In this document: positions 45,174 to 56,211 of the stretch, in pieces
Layout of the letters: each line of letters begins with the position of its first letter
How positions within the stretch are numbered: the stretch's first letter is position 1
NCBI GenBank assembly: GCA_963932465.1
Contig: OZ010786.1
Coordinates: forward strand, 600,149,038-600,213,037
Origin: Maratus speciosus
Taxonomy: Eukaryota > Arthropoda > Arachnida > Araneae > Salticidae
Direction of reading: 5' to 3'
DNA length: 64,000 nt
The notes under the pieces: model-generated
What the model was told of the DNA's origin: nothing
Databases searched by the model: none
The model's input: only the letters and a program-made list of their open reading frames with translations
Made by a program: the position numbers and the translations under genes

Positions 45174-46408
45174 ATGTTATAACAATATAAGAAAAATAAA
45201 ACTGGAACTCACGCAGCATAATATTGTCGCGGCATTAAAACGTACTGATTAATTAATAAATTTTGTTTAAAGAAAAAACACGTGGAGACATATTTTTTGA
45301 ATAGATAAAAATTAAATGAGAGAAAAAAATAATAATTAAAATTTGTTATTAATGTTCTTAAAATAAAAATCGAGACAGAACAAGAATGACAACTTTTAAT
45401 GAACTTCTTTATTTTTATCTTGGAATGGTGTGAAGAAAGATTTTCCTTTACACCATCTTTAAGAATTAAATCACAGAAATTTTAAAAATACATGTTCTCG
45501 CCAAATTAAAATATGAAGTTGAACTTGGGCAAATTATTTTTAGTTAAGAAATCAAAATGGCAAATATCTGTTAGACTCCAAATGATTTAAATTTTTTAAT
45601 TCAGAACTTAAATATTAATAAAACGAAGCCTCCAGAAATGAAAACAAGTGAATTTCCCCAATCCGAAACATGAATGGTGAAAAAAATAAATAATGATAAT
45701 CCAAGTAGCCCAAGAGCGATCATGTTTTGTGATGCAATCAACCATATTCTCAGCAGCAGCCATCATCAGTTGGCAACAGTTTCACAGAGTGGAGAAAACA
45801 AAACACGCTTGGGGGAGAGGGGGGTGGGATAATGTAATATGCTACCACATGACAAAATAAAAATGCTACTCAAGATGAAAAGATGCAATATGGATGGCAT
45901 AAAACAAAAATGACTGACTCATCACAGAGTGCATGTACAGTAAACAAAAAAGTACAGTGCCGATAAAATGCTGATGGCAAAATACACAAGGTGAGATTTC
46001 TTACACGAATATATTTGGGTTTGCTTCATGCTGATTGCAGAGGATTCTGCTACTGGGCTTTTGCATTTTATATGTTACATTATTTCTCAAAAAGTCTACA
46101 CAGTATTCATGTTTATGCAATGAATGTACTATTCATATAAACTTCAAATTGAAAAAAAAAAGAAACACACATGCTTGATTTAAAAAAAAAAAAAAAAAAA
46201 AAATCCAAGAAGTTTTTCAATAAAATCACACATGAACTGTTTTTTTTTCTTAAATGCTGTTATAAATACTTTGATTATAAACAGCACCATTATTTTATAC
46301 ATTCATTCATAATATAATTATGACCACTGGAAATAATTTTGTTAAATAAAGCATCATGCATGAGTTATTCCCATAGGCTGACTTCCTGCTTTAAATACAA
46401 AAACTAGC
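45174..46408. other. Intron sequence, no gene
   Basis: AT-rich. Contains a G-rich run at about 45811-45828, an A tract at 46182-46203 and a GCAGCAGCCATCATCAG stretch at about 45754 without a reading frame of note. Nothing supportable. Confidence 0.5.
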
Positions 46409-46410
46409 TA

Positions 46411-46860
46411 CTGGGTGTCTCAAAAATGACCAATGATTTTAAAATTCAATAACTTGCAAACGGCGACAGATATTTAAAAAATTCTTGAAAGAGCGTTACG
46501 TAAGATGTCAGGAGTTTGTATGCTGCGATTCTGAGTTTTAGTTACAAATAGCATTGCTAGATGGTGCTGCAAGCAATAACCGCTAAATCCAGGCTCGATT
46601 TTTTGGCCTTTCTCTTCTTCCATGTGAAAAAAGGAGATTAAAATGTACTGAATGGATCCCGAAGTACCAAAAATTAGGTCTGGACTGAGCACCTATTGCT
46701 CTCAGTGCCATCTATTGCTTGAAATTTGAACTAAAATAAAGAATCACAGTAAATAACTACTGACATCATACATAACCCTCCTACAAGAATTTTTTTAATA
46801 TCTGTCACCGTTTGCAAGTTATTGAATTTTAAAATCATCGGTTATTTTTGGGACACCCGG
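46411..46860. mobile_element. 450-bp MITE with 77-bp inverted repeats
   Basis: Left arm 46411-46487 and right arm 46784-46860 are inverted copies with only about seven mismatches over 77 bp. They begin CTGGGTGTCTCAAAAATGAC and CCGGGTGTCCCAAAAATAAC respectively. TA duplications are at 46409-46410 and 46861-46862. The (G)GGTGTCCCAAAAAT start is common in Tc1/mariner-type MITEs; a similar word also begins at 28639. Frames inside have no domain. Confidence 0.85.
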
Positions 46861-47137
46861 TATCAGCAATGTGTTAATGTTCATGATCTTTTTATGCATT
46901 AAAAAAAGTCTTTTTAATAAAAAAACCCCTAAAATTTTGGAATTAAATTTCTTTATTTATTTTAATACGGTCAAATAATAAAAAAAGAGACAAACCGTAG
47001 CCTTTTTTGCAAATGTTTATAAAAAGTGTACAGGAATATCATTTATATTAATGATTTCATTTATAAAAGTAACAAAAACAATTAAACAGAGGTAGCCACT
47101 ATTTTATTTTAACTCCTTTCATTAGCAACTATGTATA

Positions 47138-48344
47138 CAGTACAGGACCTATTATCTGGAATCCTCGAGACCGAAGGCTTTCCGGATTTTAGAATTTTCC
47201 GAATTTCAGGTCCTCCCAAAGTTCGCGTTTTTTCCGCGATCCTTTGACGAAATTTGCAGGCTTTTTCACGATTGTTTGACAAAATTAGTGTTTTTTCGAA
47301 ATCATTTGACGAAATTTGCGTTTTTTCCGTGATTCTTTGACAACATTTGCGTATTTTTTCTACGATCATTGACAAAATTAGCATTTTTTCGTGATCATTT
47401 GACAAAATTCTCGTTTTTTCCGTGATACTTTGACAAAATTTGCATATTTTTTTACGATCATTTGACGAAATTCTTGTTTTTTTCTGCGATACTTTGACAA
47501 AATTTGCGTTTTTTCGCTATCCTTTGACGAAATTCGCGATTCTTTGAAAGAAGTTCGCATTCTTTTACGAAATTCGCTTTTTTCTGCGATTCTTTGACGA
47601 AATTAGCGTTTTTTTTTTCATGATTCTTTGACGAAATTAGCAGTTTTTTTCGCGATTCTTTGACAAAATTTGCTTTTTTTCACGATCCTTCACGATTCTT
47701 TGAAAGAAGTTCGCATTCTTATTGCGTTTTTTCTGCAATTCTTTGTCGTAATTAGCGTTTTTTTTTTCACTATCCTTTGACGTAATTAGCGTTTTTTTCC
47801 CGCGATCCTTTGACGAAATTAGCGTTTTTTCTGCGACTCTTATGAAATTTGCGGTTTTTCGTAATCCTTTGACAAAATTTGTGGGTTTTTTTTTCGCGAT
47901 CCTTTGGTGAAATTGGCGATTTTTTCCGCGAACGATTGACGTAATTGATTTTTTTCGTCGACCATTTGTCGAAATCCGCGATATTTTTTATGTCTGAATT
48001 TTCGGAAAATTCCGAACAGAATCACCTTTGGTGAAATATCTGACGATTTTCTTTTTTTAACGAATCTTAATATAAATTAATTTTATACTAAAATTGGATA
48101 AAAAAATGATTTTTTTCCTAATGTTGGGGGGGTGGGGTGGAGGGGTGTTCCGTGCCCTCCCCTGCGGCTGAAGTAACATATTTTAGTGGTTACACATTGA
48201 AACACAATAGATTGAAAAAAAAAATTAGAAATCTGTAAAATTTCCAAAAAATTTCAAAATTTTAGTAAAAATTTACAAATTTAGAAAATTTTCAAATAAT
48301 TTTTTTTCCGGATTTTGGAATTCCGGATAATAGGTCCTATACTG
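47138..48344. mobile_element. Pogo/Tigger-like element carrying the 31-bp minisatellite
   Basis: The ends CAGTACAGGACCTATTATCT and, on the opposite strand, CAGTATAGGACCTATTATCC extend into GGAAT(C/T)C and TCCGGATTTT blocks, giving inverted repeats of about 25 bp plus inner matches. TA lies at 47136-47137 and 48345-48346. Most of the interior is the minisatellite 47225-47985. No transposase. A G-rich stretch at 48124-48151 and many AAAATTT words fill the rest. Confidence 0.75.
47225..47985. repeat. Minisatellite array, unit about 31 bp, inverted relative to 17812-18455
   Basis: Twenty or more units of the type GCGATCCTTTGACGAAATT plus AGCGTTTTTTC, the reverse complement of the unit at 17812-18455. 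The spacing varies with the T-run length. Some units carry a variant CTTTGAAAGAAGTTCGCATT. Minus-strand frames through it (for example 47405-47109) give K/R/E-rich repeats and are not genes. Confidence 0.85.
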
Positions 48345-48346
48345 TA

Positions 48347-49191
48347 TATTCATTATTTGTTTTTTTTTTTTTTTTTTTTTTGAGAGAGGAGGTGGAGGAA
48401 TTGGGAAAATAGATGCTACCATACTTACATTTAAAGAAACAATTAAATCCTTTAAATACATAACCATGAAGAAAAATGTGAATAACCTTTAAATTATTAC
48501 TGGCGAAGCTTTTTTAATAATTTTAATGTGTTACAAATATGACTTCATAATCATTTTTTGTTTCACAAAATATTTTATTTGTGATAACTAGCTTAATAGA
48601 AGTGCCACAATTGCCAAAAGAGCATGCTGGACTTTACATTTTTTTTTTTTTTTTTTAAACAAATTTTTTGAATCCATGTCAATTCTTATGTTTAAACCGT
48701 TCAAGCTATTGATGTTTTGTTTTTCGCAAATTAAGCTAGACTTTTTTGATCCAAGAACAAATTTTTAAAAAATTAAAAGTTTTCATAGCTTTTAAACAGC
48801 CACCATTTTGCGAAATTTTGATATAGCTTATAAATTTTAGGTTTGGTTTTAAACTAGTTTAATATATTTTAAGAATCCATGTGAATTTTTTGCTTCATAT
48901 GATTATTAAGAGCTCAATCACCTACACCGATTTACTGTGCATTATGAACTTTGCCAGAGTTTAGATTGCTTAAAATAATATTTTAAGCAAAACTACAATA
49001 AATTCAATACCAGAAATAACTTTTTTCTATGGGCATTATTTAAACCAAACAAACAAAAATTCCAAAAGTGCTTTAAAAATCAAGCTGTATCATGAGAACC
49101 TCCCTTTATGTTCATTCTAATTTTTGTTATTAAAAAATATATAACTGAAAACTTTTTTTTAGCAGAAAATTTAATATTTTATTTCGTGTAG
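48347..49191. other. End of UGGT intron 3
   Basis: T tracts at 48360-48381 and 48640-48656, otherwise unremarkable AT-rich sequence. It ends with ATTTCGTGTAG at 49191, the acceptor of exon 4, which has a weak pyrimidine tract. Confidence 0.5.
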
Positions 49192-49298
49192 ATTGCACAT
49201 GACCAGCAATTTCCTGAAACCTGCAAAGTCGTTGCTGTTGTGGGTGATCAGCATGCATGTGATGTTGAAACTCTAAGAAGCCTTTTATCCTCTCACAA
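49192..49298 (+). CDS. Uggt: UGGT coding exon 4
   Basis: A 107-base exon that starts in phase 0, as required after exon 3, and ends before GTAATT, leaving two bases (AA). It encodes IAHDQQFPETCKVVAVVGDQ, then HACDVETLRSLLSSH. The pattern QIA....P..C......G...C....L..LL after AFHQ matches UGGT (human UGGT1: QIAADEPPPEGC then VHGKKTCESDTLEALLL), with both cysteines conserved. It belongs to the luminal folding-sensor part. The following exon should begin with one base completing an Asn or Lys codon and encode a [P]-x-[L/F]-F-x-x-D-H type block; I could not find it up to 64000. Confidence 0.88.
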
Positions 49299-50363
49299 GT
49301 AATTTTTCTTTTTATTATAATTATTATTGGTTAAACCAGACATACTTAACTTGTACGTTGCATGAAGCCGACCATCTTTTGTGTGCAGACATGCTGTTAT
49401 TAATTCATATTTTTAAAATTTTGAGATGGATATGAAAATTTGCTAAGGGTGTCTCTCTTTTAGATAAAATTTGTTTAAGGCCTTCATTATTATTTTATAT
49501 ATATTTATGGGAAAGGAAAATCTACCCTGTTATTGATAATTAATTTTAATTCATGTGAAGGGATTCTTAAATATCATTTGCTTAGTTAAGTTCCTTTTGG
49601 ATGTAGCCTTATTGTTACTGTGGTGTATATATATATATGAAAGGATAAAGATTAACCCCTTTTTAAAACTTAAACCTGTTTAAAATTTAAAGTTTAAAAT
49701 TAAAAGTTCAAAATTTAAAATTTCCAATTTTTATCTAACTTTGAAAGGCCATAGTTTAAATATGATTTACCCCTGTTAACTTTGTTTTGTGGCCTAACAT
49801 TCATCTTTTTTATACTTCAAAATTGTTCAATCTTTAAGAGTAAAAGTACTGTCTGTATGCAATTTTCATTTCTTGTGGTAAGAGCTGAAGCCCAGATTTG
49901 CCAAACCCATAAAATATCATAATGATCACCTCCTATTTTTTTTAGTGTCCCACTCTAGCAGAAATAATCCACATTTAAGATGGGACAACGAAGAATCTGT
50001 CGCTTTTTGCGACAAAGCATTGCTAAAACTAATCTGCACTGCTCGACTGAGTGTTTTCGGGGAGCACTGACTGATTACTACAAACTCTCAATCCAGTTAG
50101 ACCTGGTTTCAGAAAAAGAACATAATGTAACAAAAAGAGAATAAGTCAGGTCCCAACAAGATTTCTGCTGTCTTGAAAGACTCCTACCCTCACCCCCCGC
50201 AAAAATGCTACAGTAACAGGAAAATCGAGCCGCGAACTGTTTCAACATTATAGAGAACCCCGTTCCCATTACTTTGCATATATATGTAATGTATGCTCTT
50301 GCTACTTACTTTACATCATCATCATCTACTGTGAAGCCTCATGCAAAATAAGGTGAATGTTGT
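49299..50363. other. Start of UGGT intron 4, no gene
   Basis: AT-rich, with a short run of TTAAAATTTAAA words at 49680-49735. No supportable gene; a 63-residue minus-strand frame at 50078-50269 has no recognisable domain. Confidence 0.45.
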
Positions 50364-50955
50364 AGTTAAAACATGAATACATTAAAATGATTCTCAGTTT
50401 TTATTACTAAAATAGGTGCTAAAAATACAATTAACAGGTTTTAAAACATTAAAACCAATAATCAGATGGTAAAAACTTCCCGGGCGCTTTCGACCAAGCC
50501 CTGGTCATCATCAATGGGGTGAAAAATGAGAAGAAGACCTTCAGAATGCATATCGGTATAAATAACGCAGGGCGGTTCTAAAAACTGTAAAAAGGGAGGG
50601 GGGGGGGGGAACGGATGTGTCCATGCAGCTACATTGATCATTCCAATCCAAAGATTCCATTGACTCCAAGTAGACCAAACCAAATGCTCGGTATATGACA
50701 GGAAAATGTATCATTACAAGTGTTTCTACCTCTGGTTAAAATTTCTATAGACTCTCTCAAAATACATGTGTTAAATTGATTTGTATGTGTGATGATCCTT
50801 GCTTTACTAAAAAGGATGTCAATATCAGCTTCTAAATTTAACCGAGCTAAAGCTGTAGATGGTTTCCCCTTTCCTATATCAGCCATATGTTCTTTCAACC
50901 TTTCCTGTAGCCTTCTGGTTGTCATTCCAATGTATGTAAAAGTTCTATTATTATT
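50364..50955 (-). mobile_element. Penelope-like element, 3' unit (minus copy)
   Basis: Nearly identical in inverted orientation to 53450-54049. The coding part on the minus strand (50955-50638) reads FTYIGMTTRRLQERLKEHMA, the YIG half and following helix of the GIY-YIG endonuclease that ends Penelope-like polyproteins, and continues to a stop at 50638. The GIY half, reverse transcriptase and upstream parts are missing. The 3' untranslated part holds a hammerhead-like motif at 50488-50514. Both copies begin at the same AATAATAATAG word, so this truncated unit may itself have moved. Confidence 0.75.
50488..50514 (-). ncRNA. Hammerhead-like motif in Penelope 3' unit
   Basis: Minus strand: TTGATGA, one base, GACCA/TGGTC helix, GAAA. 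The core has U instead of C at the first position and one extra base before stem II, so activity is doubtful. Penelope-like elements are known to carry hammerhead ribozymes, which supports the reading. Matching copy at 53898-53924. Confidence 0.3.
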
Positions 50956-51389
50956 TTTATATCTGAATGGGATCATTCAGATATAAAAAAAATCCCTGCC
51001 CGCCCGGCCTACAGGCAGAGGTAGATTTCGAAGTTAAGTATACTAATTTCACCAACAAAAACTAAATCAATATTAGATATAAATCCACTTTAACAGTTTT
51101 ATCTGTCTGCTTTTGACGAGTTTTTATTTCCTTTTTATAAAATAGCTGGTTTTATCAAAATCATGTTAAGGCGATATTAAAAAATATATTTTTCCATACT
51201 AAACAACTCGAAATTTTCTGGCACATTTTCAGATTCATTTTTAATAAAGAAAATAAATATGAAACATGCTGACGTGATTTTTGAAAAGATTTATAAGCGA
51301 CCTGTGTTTTTATTTTTCTTTCAATTAATTAAAACTTGATTAATAAACAATTATTTTTCTCAGTAGGGCAATATTTTTCGTTTCTAACA

Positions 51390-53292
51390 CAATCGCTTCG
51401 GGAAATTCTGTTCAAAATGCCCACTTTGACATCATTTTTTGAAATATATTCTGCCTCTATCAAAAAATCGAACATTACTGTACATTATATAGTTTCTGAA
51501 TAAGAGAATCTAGCAATTGGATGCGTTTGAGAGCAAAAATGAATTTAAAAATGAGTAAGAAAATAGACAGTTTCGATTTGAATGCACCCTTAATAAGATG
51601 ATTTTTTTCTTCAACCGCTATGTATTTTTAATTTGTTTTTGCTGTAAGAATTGGCCCTATTAAAAACTTGTCTATATAAATGTTGAAGACAATATTAAGA
51701 AGATATATGATAAATTCATGGAGATTTTATATCTTGTGAATTGACGGAGTTATGAAAATTTTTCTTCTTCAACACCCCTTTTTTGTTTTTGTTTTTAATT
51801 TTTTTTTGCGGTACGAATTGGTCCTATCAAAAACTTGTGAATATAAAAGTTGTAGATAATTTTAAGGAGATGTATAATAAAATTATTGGATTTGATATCT
51901 TGAGAATTGACGAATTAAGGAATTTTTTTCTCCCAAAAACCCTATTTTTTTGCGCCCCTTGAGCCTATTTTAAATTTTATCAAAAATCTGTGATGCATGA
52001 ATTTTTGGCGCTATTTTTAGAAGTAATAAAAGCTTTAAACTGATTTGATATGTACAAAAATTAAGAAGTTATGGGGTTTTTTCGATTTTCACAAAACCCC
52101 TCCCTATTTCCATCCCCTTTGTCCACTTTTGCCCATTAACGAACTTGACCGAGATTTTATGTCCCTTGATTTTATGTATCAGTTTGGAAGAGATTTGTGC
52201 AGAATTGCGGAAGTTATCGTGTCCAGAAGAAAGTGATAACACAATTGCTTCGGGAAATTCCGTTCAAAATACTCACTTTAACATCATTTTTTGAAATATA
52301 TTCTGCCTCTATCAAAAACACGATCATTGCGGTACATTATATAGTTTCTGAATAAGCGAATCTACCAATTAAATGCGTTTGAGAGCAAAAATGAATTTAA
52401 AAATGAGTCAGAAAATAAGCAGTTTGGATTTGAGTGCATCCTTAATGCAATGATTTTTCCAATACAATCCGCTTTGGGAAATTCGGTTCAAAATGCCCAC
52501 TTTAACAGCATTTTTTGAAATATATTCTGCCTCTATCAAAAAATCGATCATTACTGTACATTATATAGTTTCTGAATAAGAGAATCTAGCAATTGGGTGC
52601 GTTTGAGAGCAAAAATGAATTGTAGAATGAGTCAGAAAATATGCAGTTTGGATTTGAATACACGCTTACTTAGATGATTTTTTTCTTCAACCACTATGTA
52701 TTTTTAATTTGTTTTTTCTGTAAGAATTGGTCCTATCTAAAACTTGTCTATCTAGATGTTGTAGACAATATTATGAAGATATATGATAAATTCATGCGGA
52801 TTTTATATCTTTTGAATTGACAGAGTTATGGATTTTTACTTCTTCAATCCCCCTTTTTGTTTTTGTCTTTAATTTTTTTTGCGGTACGAATTGGTCCTAT
52901 CAAAAACTTGTGAGTATAAAAGTTGTAGATAATATGAAGGAGATTTATAATAAAATTAATTGGAATTGCTATCTTGAGAATTGACGAAGTTATGAATTTT
53001 TTTCTCCCAAAAACCCTATTTTTTGCGCCCCTTGAGCCCATTTTTAACTTTATCAAAAATCTGTGATACATAAAATTTTGGCCCTATTTTTAGAAGTAAT
53101 AAAAACTTTAAACTGATTTGATATGTACAAAAATTAAGAAGTTATGGGGTGTTTTCGGTTTTCACAAAACCCCTCCCTATTTCCATCCCCTTGGTCCGAT
53201 TTTGCCTGTTAACGAACTTGACCGAGATTTTATGTATCAGTTTGGAAGAGATTGGTGTAGAATTAGGAAAGTTATCGTATCCAGAATAAAGT
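51390..53292. repeat. Long tandem repeat, unit about 850 bp
   Basis: Unit A runs 51392-52238, partial unit B 52241-52457 and unit C 52462-53292. Shared landmarks in order are CTTCGGGAAATTC(C/T)GTTCAA, TTTTTTGAAATATATTCTGC, TTATATAGTTTCTGAATAAG, GCGTTTGAGAGCAAAAATGA, GCGGTACGAATTGGTCCTAT, TTTTGCGCCCCTTGAGCC and GACCGAGATTTTATGT. Divergence between A and C is small. A diverged fragment occurs at 58815-59010. The array sits exactly between the two inverted Penelope 3' units. No protein is encoded. Confidence 0.8.
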
Positions 53293-53449
53293 GATATATA
53301 TATAGATAGATAGATATATATATATGAAGTTTTTTACTGAGGGTGGTTTTGGGTTCTAGGGGTCATGATCGGTGTAGATCTGCAAAAATTTTTCAGAAAT
53401 TCCAACATAGGAACGATCCCAAGAGGTAGTATTTATTACGAAATCTACC

Positions 53450-54049
53450 TAATAATAATAGAACTTTTACATACATTGGAATGACAACCAGAAGGCTACA
53501 GGAAAGGTTGAAAGAACATATGGCTGATATAGGAAAGAGGAAACCATCTACAGCTTTAGCTCGGTTAAATTTAGAAGCTGATATTGACATCCTTTTTAGT
53601 AAAGCAAGGATCATCACACATACAAATCAATTTAACACATGTATTTTGAGAAAGTCTATAGAAATTTTAACCAGAAGTAGAAACACTTATAATGATACAT
53701 TGTCCTGTCATATACCGAGCATTTGGTTTGGTCTACTTGGAGTCAATGGAATCTTTGGATTGGAATGATCAATGTAGCTGTATGGACTCATCCGTCCGCC
53801 CCCCTCTCCCACCCTCCCTTTTTATAGTTTTTGGAATCGCCCTGCGTTATTTATACCGATATGCATTCTGAAGGTCTTCTTCTCATTTTTCACCCCATTG
53901 ATGATGACCAGGGCTTGGTCGAAAGCGCTCGGGAAGTTTTTACCATCTGATTATTGGTTTTAATATTTTAAAACCTGTTAATTGTATTTTTAGCACCTAT
54001 TTTAGTAATAAAAACTGAGAATCATTTTAATGTATTCATGTTTTAACTT
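53450..54049 (+). mobile_element. Penelope-like element, 3' unit (plus copy)
   Basis: Inverted partner of 50364-50955. The coding remnant runs from 53450 to 53768 (YIGMTTRRLQERLKEHMADI, then LARLNLEADIDILFSKARII, ending LGVNGIFGLE). Downstream is a hammerhead-like motif at 53898-53924. It differs from the minus copy at few positions. GIY half and reverse transcriptase absent. Confidence 0.75.
53898..53924 (+). ncRNA. Hammerhead-like motif in Penelope 3' unit
   Basis: TTGATGA, one base, GACCA/TGGTC helix around GGGCT, then GAAA; same features and doubts as at 50488-50514. Confidence 0.3.
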
Positions 54050-54232
54050 AAAGTATTAAGGTGAGTGTGTCGTTCCTCTTAAATATAGTTTTCTATATAT
54101 ATTTAATAAGTGAATGATGTAGTTGATTGCCAATAATTAGCAACGTTTATTGAGGACATTTTTATCTTTTTTTACATTACACAAAAACAGAACCTGGTAA
54201 TTTAAATTTTGAATTTAAAAAAGATTTTATTT

Positions 54233-55330
54233 TAACACAGTTTACATAACTACAGACATACACATATTAAAGTTTTATTAAAAACAATTAAAATATGATT
54301 AAAATTTATATTAACGTTTTGCCTATTTTCATAGCCCTCATCAGTAAACAAGCAGAGTCACAAAACAGCAAGAGACACAGCAAACGAAAAAACAGTTAAA
54401 ATCACGGTTTAAGTAGGATAGAATAATCAGCAGGAACCTGGGTTGCTTCGTTAATGGGCGATTAAGCTACAGCAGTCACCCAGCCCTCAAGGAGGACACA
54501 GCTAAAATATATGGGGCGATTGGCTTCCACAATTCGTGCATTCTCAAAATCGGGGACATGATCGAACTCAAGTGTATGATCAACCAATCTTGAATTTAGA
54601 GTACCTTTTATTAAAAGAATTCTTATGCTCCTTGAGTCTAGTATTTAGAGAGCGTCCAGTCTCACCAATGTAAATCGAGCTGCAACCTTTACAAGGAATT
54701 TTATAAACGACACCATTCAGGTCAAACTTCGAATATTTATGTTTAAAACTACTGAAAAAATTACCAATGCGATTTAAAGGAATATGAGTTGTCCTAACAT
54801 TAACATCCTTGAGTACGGCTGAAATTTTCTCCGAAATATCACTGTAATAAGGCAAAAATATAGTTCCTATAGGATTGACACGCTGGCAAGGAGTGGGATA
54901 CTGGTCTGATTTGCTCGTAAGTTCCAAAATAACTCAAAGACACGAACGACGTGGATAGTCGTTGAGACGTAAATCATTCATTATCTTACTAATTTCATTA
55001 TCAAAACTAACTCTGTCACTGCGAAATCTCAAGGCTCTGTTGTACAAGGATCTGACAACTGCAATTTTATGTGAAAGTGGGCTATTGGATTTAAAATTTA
55101 AATATCACCCGGAGGAAGTACTTATTCTGTAAACAGAAGTTTTCAAAATAGGAATATTATTAACAATTTCTTTCTGGAGCAAAATATCAAGGAAAGGGAG
55201 TGACCTGTTATTTTCAAACTCTACCGTGAACTGGATTGAAGAGGAAAACGAATTTGCTTTGTTTAAAATCTCCACAAGTTTATCTTTTTCAGCAATTATA
55301 AAAACATCATCTACGTACCGCTTCCAATAA
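54233..55330 (-). mobile_element. Second Penelope-like family, 5'-truncated minus copy
   Basis: On the minus strand it begins in the reverse transcriptase at WKRYVDDVFI (motif C, about 55325-55300). It continues EFENNRSLPFLDILLQKEIV and, after frame breaks, a linker and a GIY-YIG endonuclease: GVVYKIPCKGCSSIYIGETG, RSLNTRLKEHKN (54927-54580). Then come a 3' untranslated part and a hammerhead-like motif. The frame is interrupted between RT and endonuclease and again after KNSFNKR. It meets the plus copy head to head at about 55330 in an AATAAT overlap. Confidence 0.8.
54317..54344 (-). ncRNA. Hammerhead-like motif, eroded
   Basis: Minus strand: CTGATGA, GGGCTATGAAAATAGGC, then AAAA where the intact partner (56100-56127) has GAAA. 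The single G-to-A change in the invariant GAAA would be expected to kill cleavage. Confidence 0.35.
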
Positions 55331-56211
55331 TAATATTCCTATTTTGAAAACTTCTGTTTACAGAAAAAGTGCTTCCTCCGGGCAATATTTAAATTTTAAA
55401 TCCAATAGCCCACTTTCATATAAAATTGCAGTCGCAGAGTTAGTTTTGATAATGAAATTAGTAAGATAATGAATGATTTATGTCTCAACGACTATCCACG
55501 TCGTTGGTGTCTCAGAGTTATTTCAGAACTTACAAGCAAATCAGACCAGTATCCCACTCCTTGCCAGCATGTCAATCCTATAGGAACTATATCTTTGCCT
55601 TATTACAGTAATATTTTGGAGGAAATTTCAGCCATACTCAAGGATCTTAATGTTAGGACAGCTCATGTTCCTTTAAATCGCATTGGTAATTTTTTCAGTA
55701 GTTTTAAACATAAATATTCGAAGTTTGACCTGAATGGTGTCGTTTATAAAATTCCTTGTGAATGTTGCAGCTCGATATACATTGGTGAGACTGGATGCTC
55801 TCTAAATACTAGACTCAAGGAGCATAAGAATTCTTTTAATAAAGGTACTCTAAATTCAAGATTGGTTGATCATGCACTTGAGTTCAATCATGTCCCCGAT
55901 TTTGAGAATGCACGAATTGTGGAAGCCAATTGCCCTGTATATTTTAGCCATGTCCTCCTTGAGGGCTGGGTGACTGCTTTAGCTGAATCGCCCATTAACG
56001 AAGCGACACAGGTTCCTGCTGATTATTCTATCCTACTTAAACCGTGATTTTAACTGTTTTTTCGTTTGCTGTGGCTCTTGCTGTTTTGTGACTTGTTTAC
56101 TGATGAGGGCTATGAAAATAGGCGAAATGTTTATATAAATTTTAATCATATTTTAATTGTTTTTAATAAAACTTTAATATGTGTATGTCTGTAGTTATGT
56201 AAATTGTGTTA
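55331..56211 (+). mobile_element. Second Penelope-like family, 5'-truncated plus copy
   Basis: Head-to-head partner of 54233-55330, starting inside the RT-endonuclease linker (IPILKTSVYR). It lacks about 45 bases present in the minus copy near 55428. The frame 55469-56047 (192 residues) carries an uninterrupted GIY-YIG endonuclease: GVVYKIPCECCSSIYIGETG, LNTRLKEHKNSFNKGTLNSR, LVDHALEFNHVPDFENARIV, ending shortly after LLEGWVTALAE. Catalytic Arg (LNTRLKEH) and later acidic residues are present; ETGRS is ETGCS here. Penelope-like elements use this nuclease to nick the target for reverse transcription. A hammerhead-like motif follows at 56100. Confidence 0.8.
56100..56127 (+). ncRNA. Hammerhead-like ribozyme motif
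   Basis: CTGATGA, then a helix GGGCTAT-GAAA-ATAGGC (one mismatch, one extra 5' base), then GAAA: the full conserved core of a hammerhead in the right order. Stem III is not convincing (ATGTTTATAT follows). Position after a Penelope-like endonuclease frame agrees with the known hammerheads of these elements. Confidence 0.45.

Noticed and set aside
47225..47985. Regularly spaced repeats reminiscent of a CRISPR array
   Set aside because: Repeats are contiguous with variable homopolymer lengths and no unique spacers, in a eukaryotic context.
47109..48025. Minus-strand K/R/E-rich frames
   Set aside because: Same minisatellite in reverse orientation; not coding.
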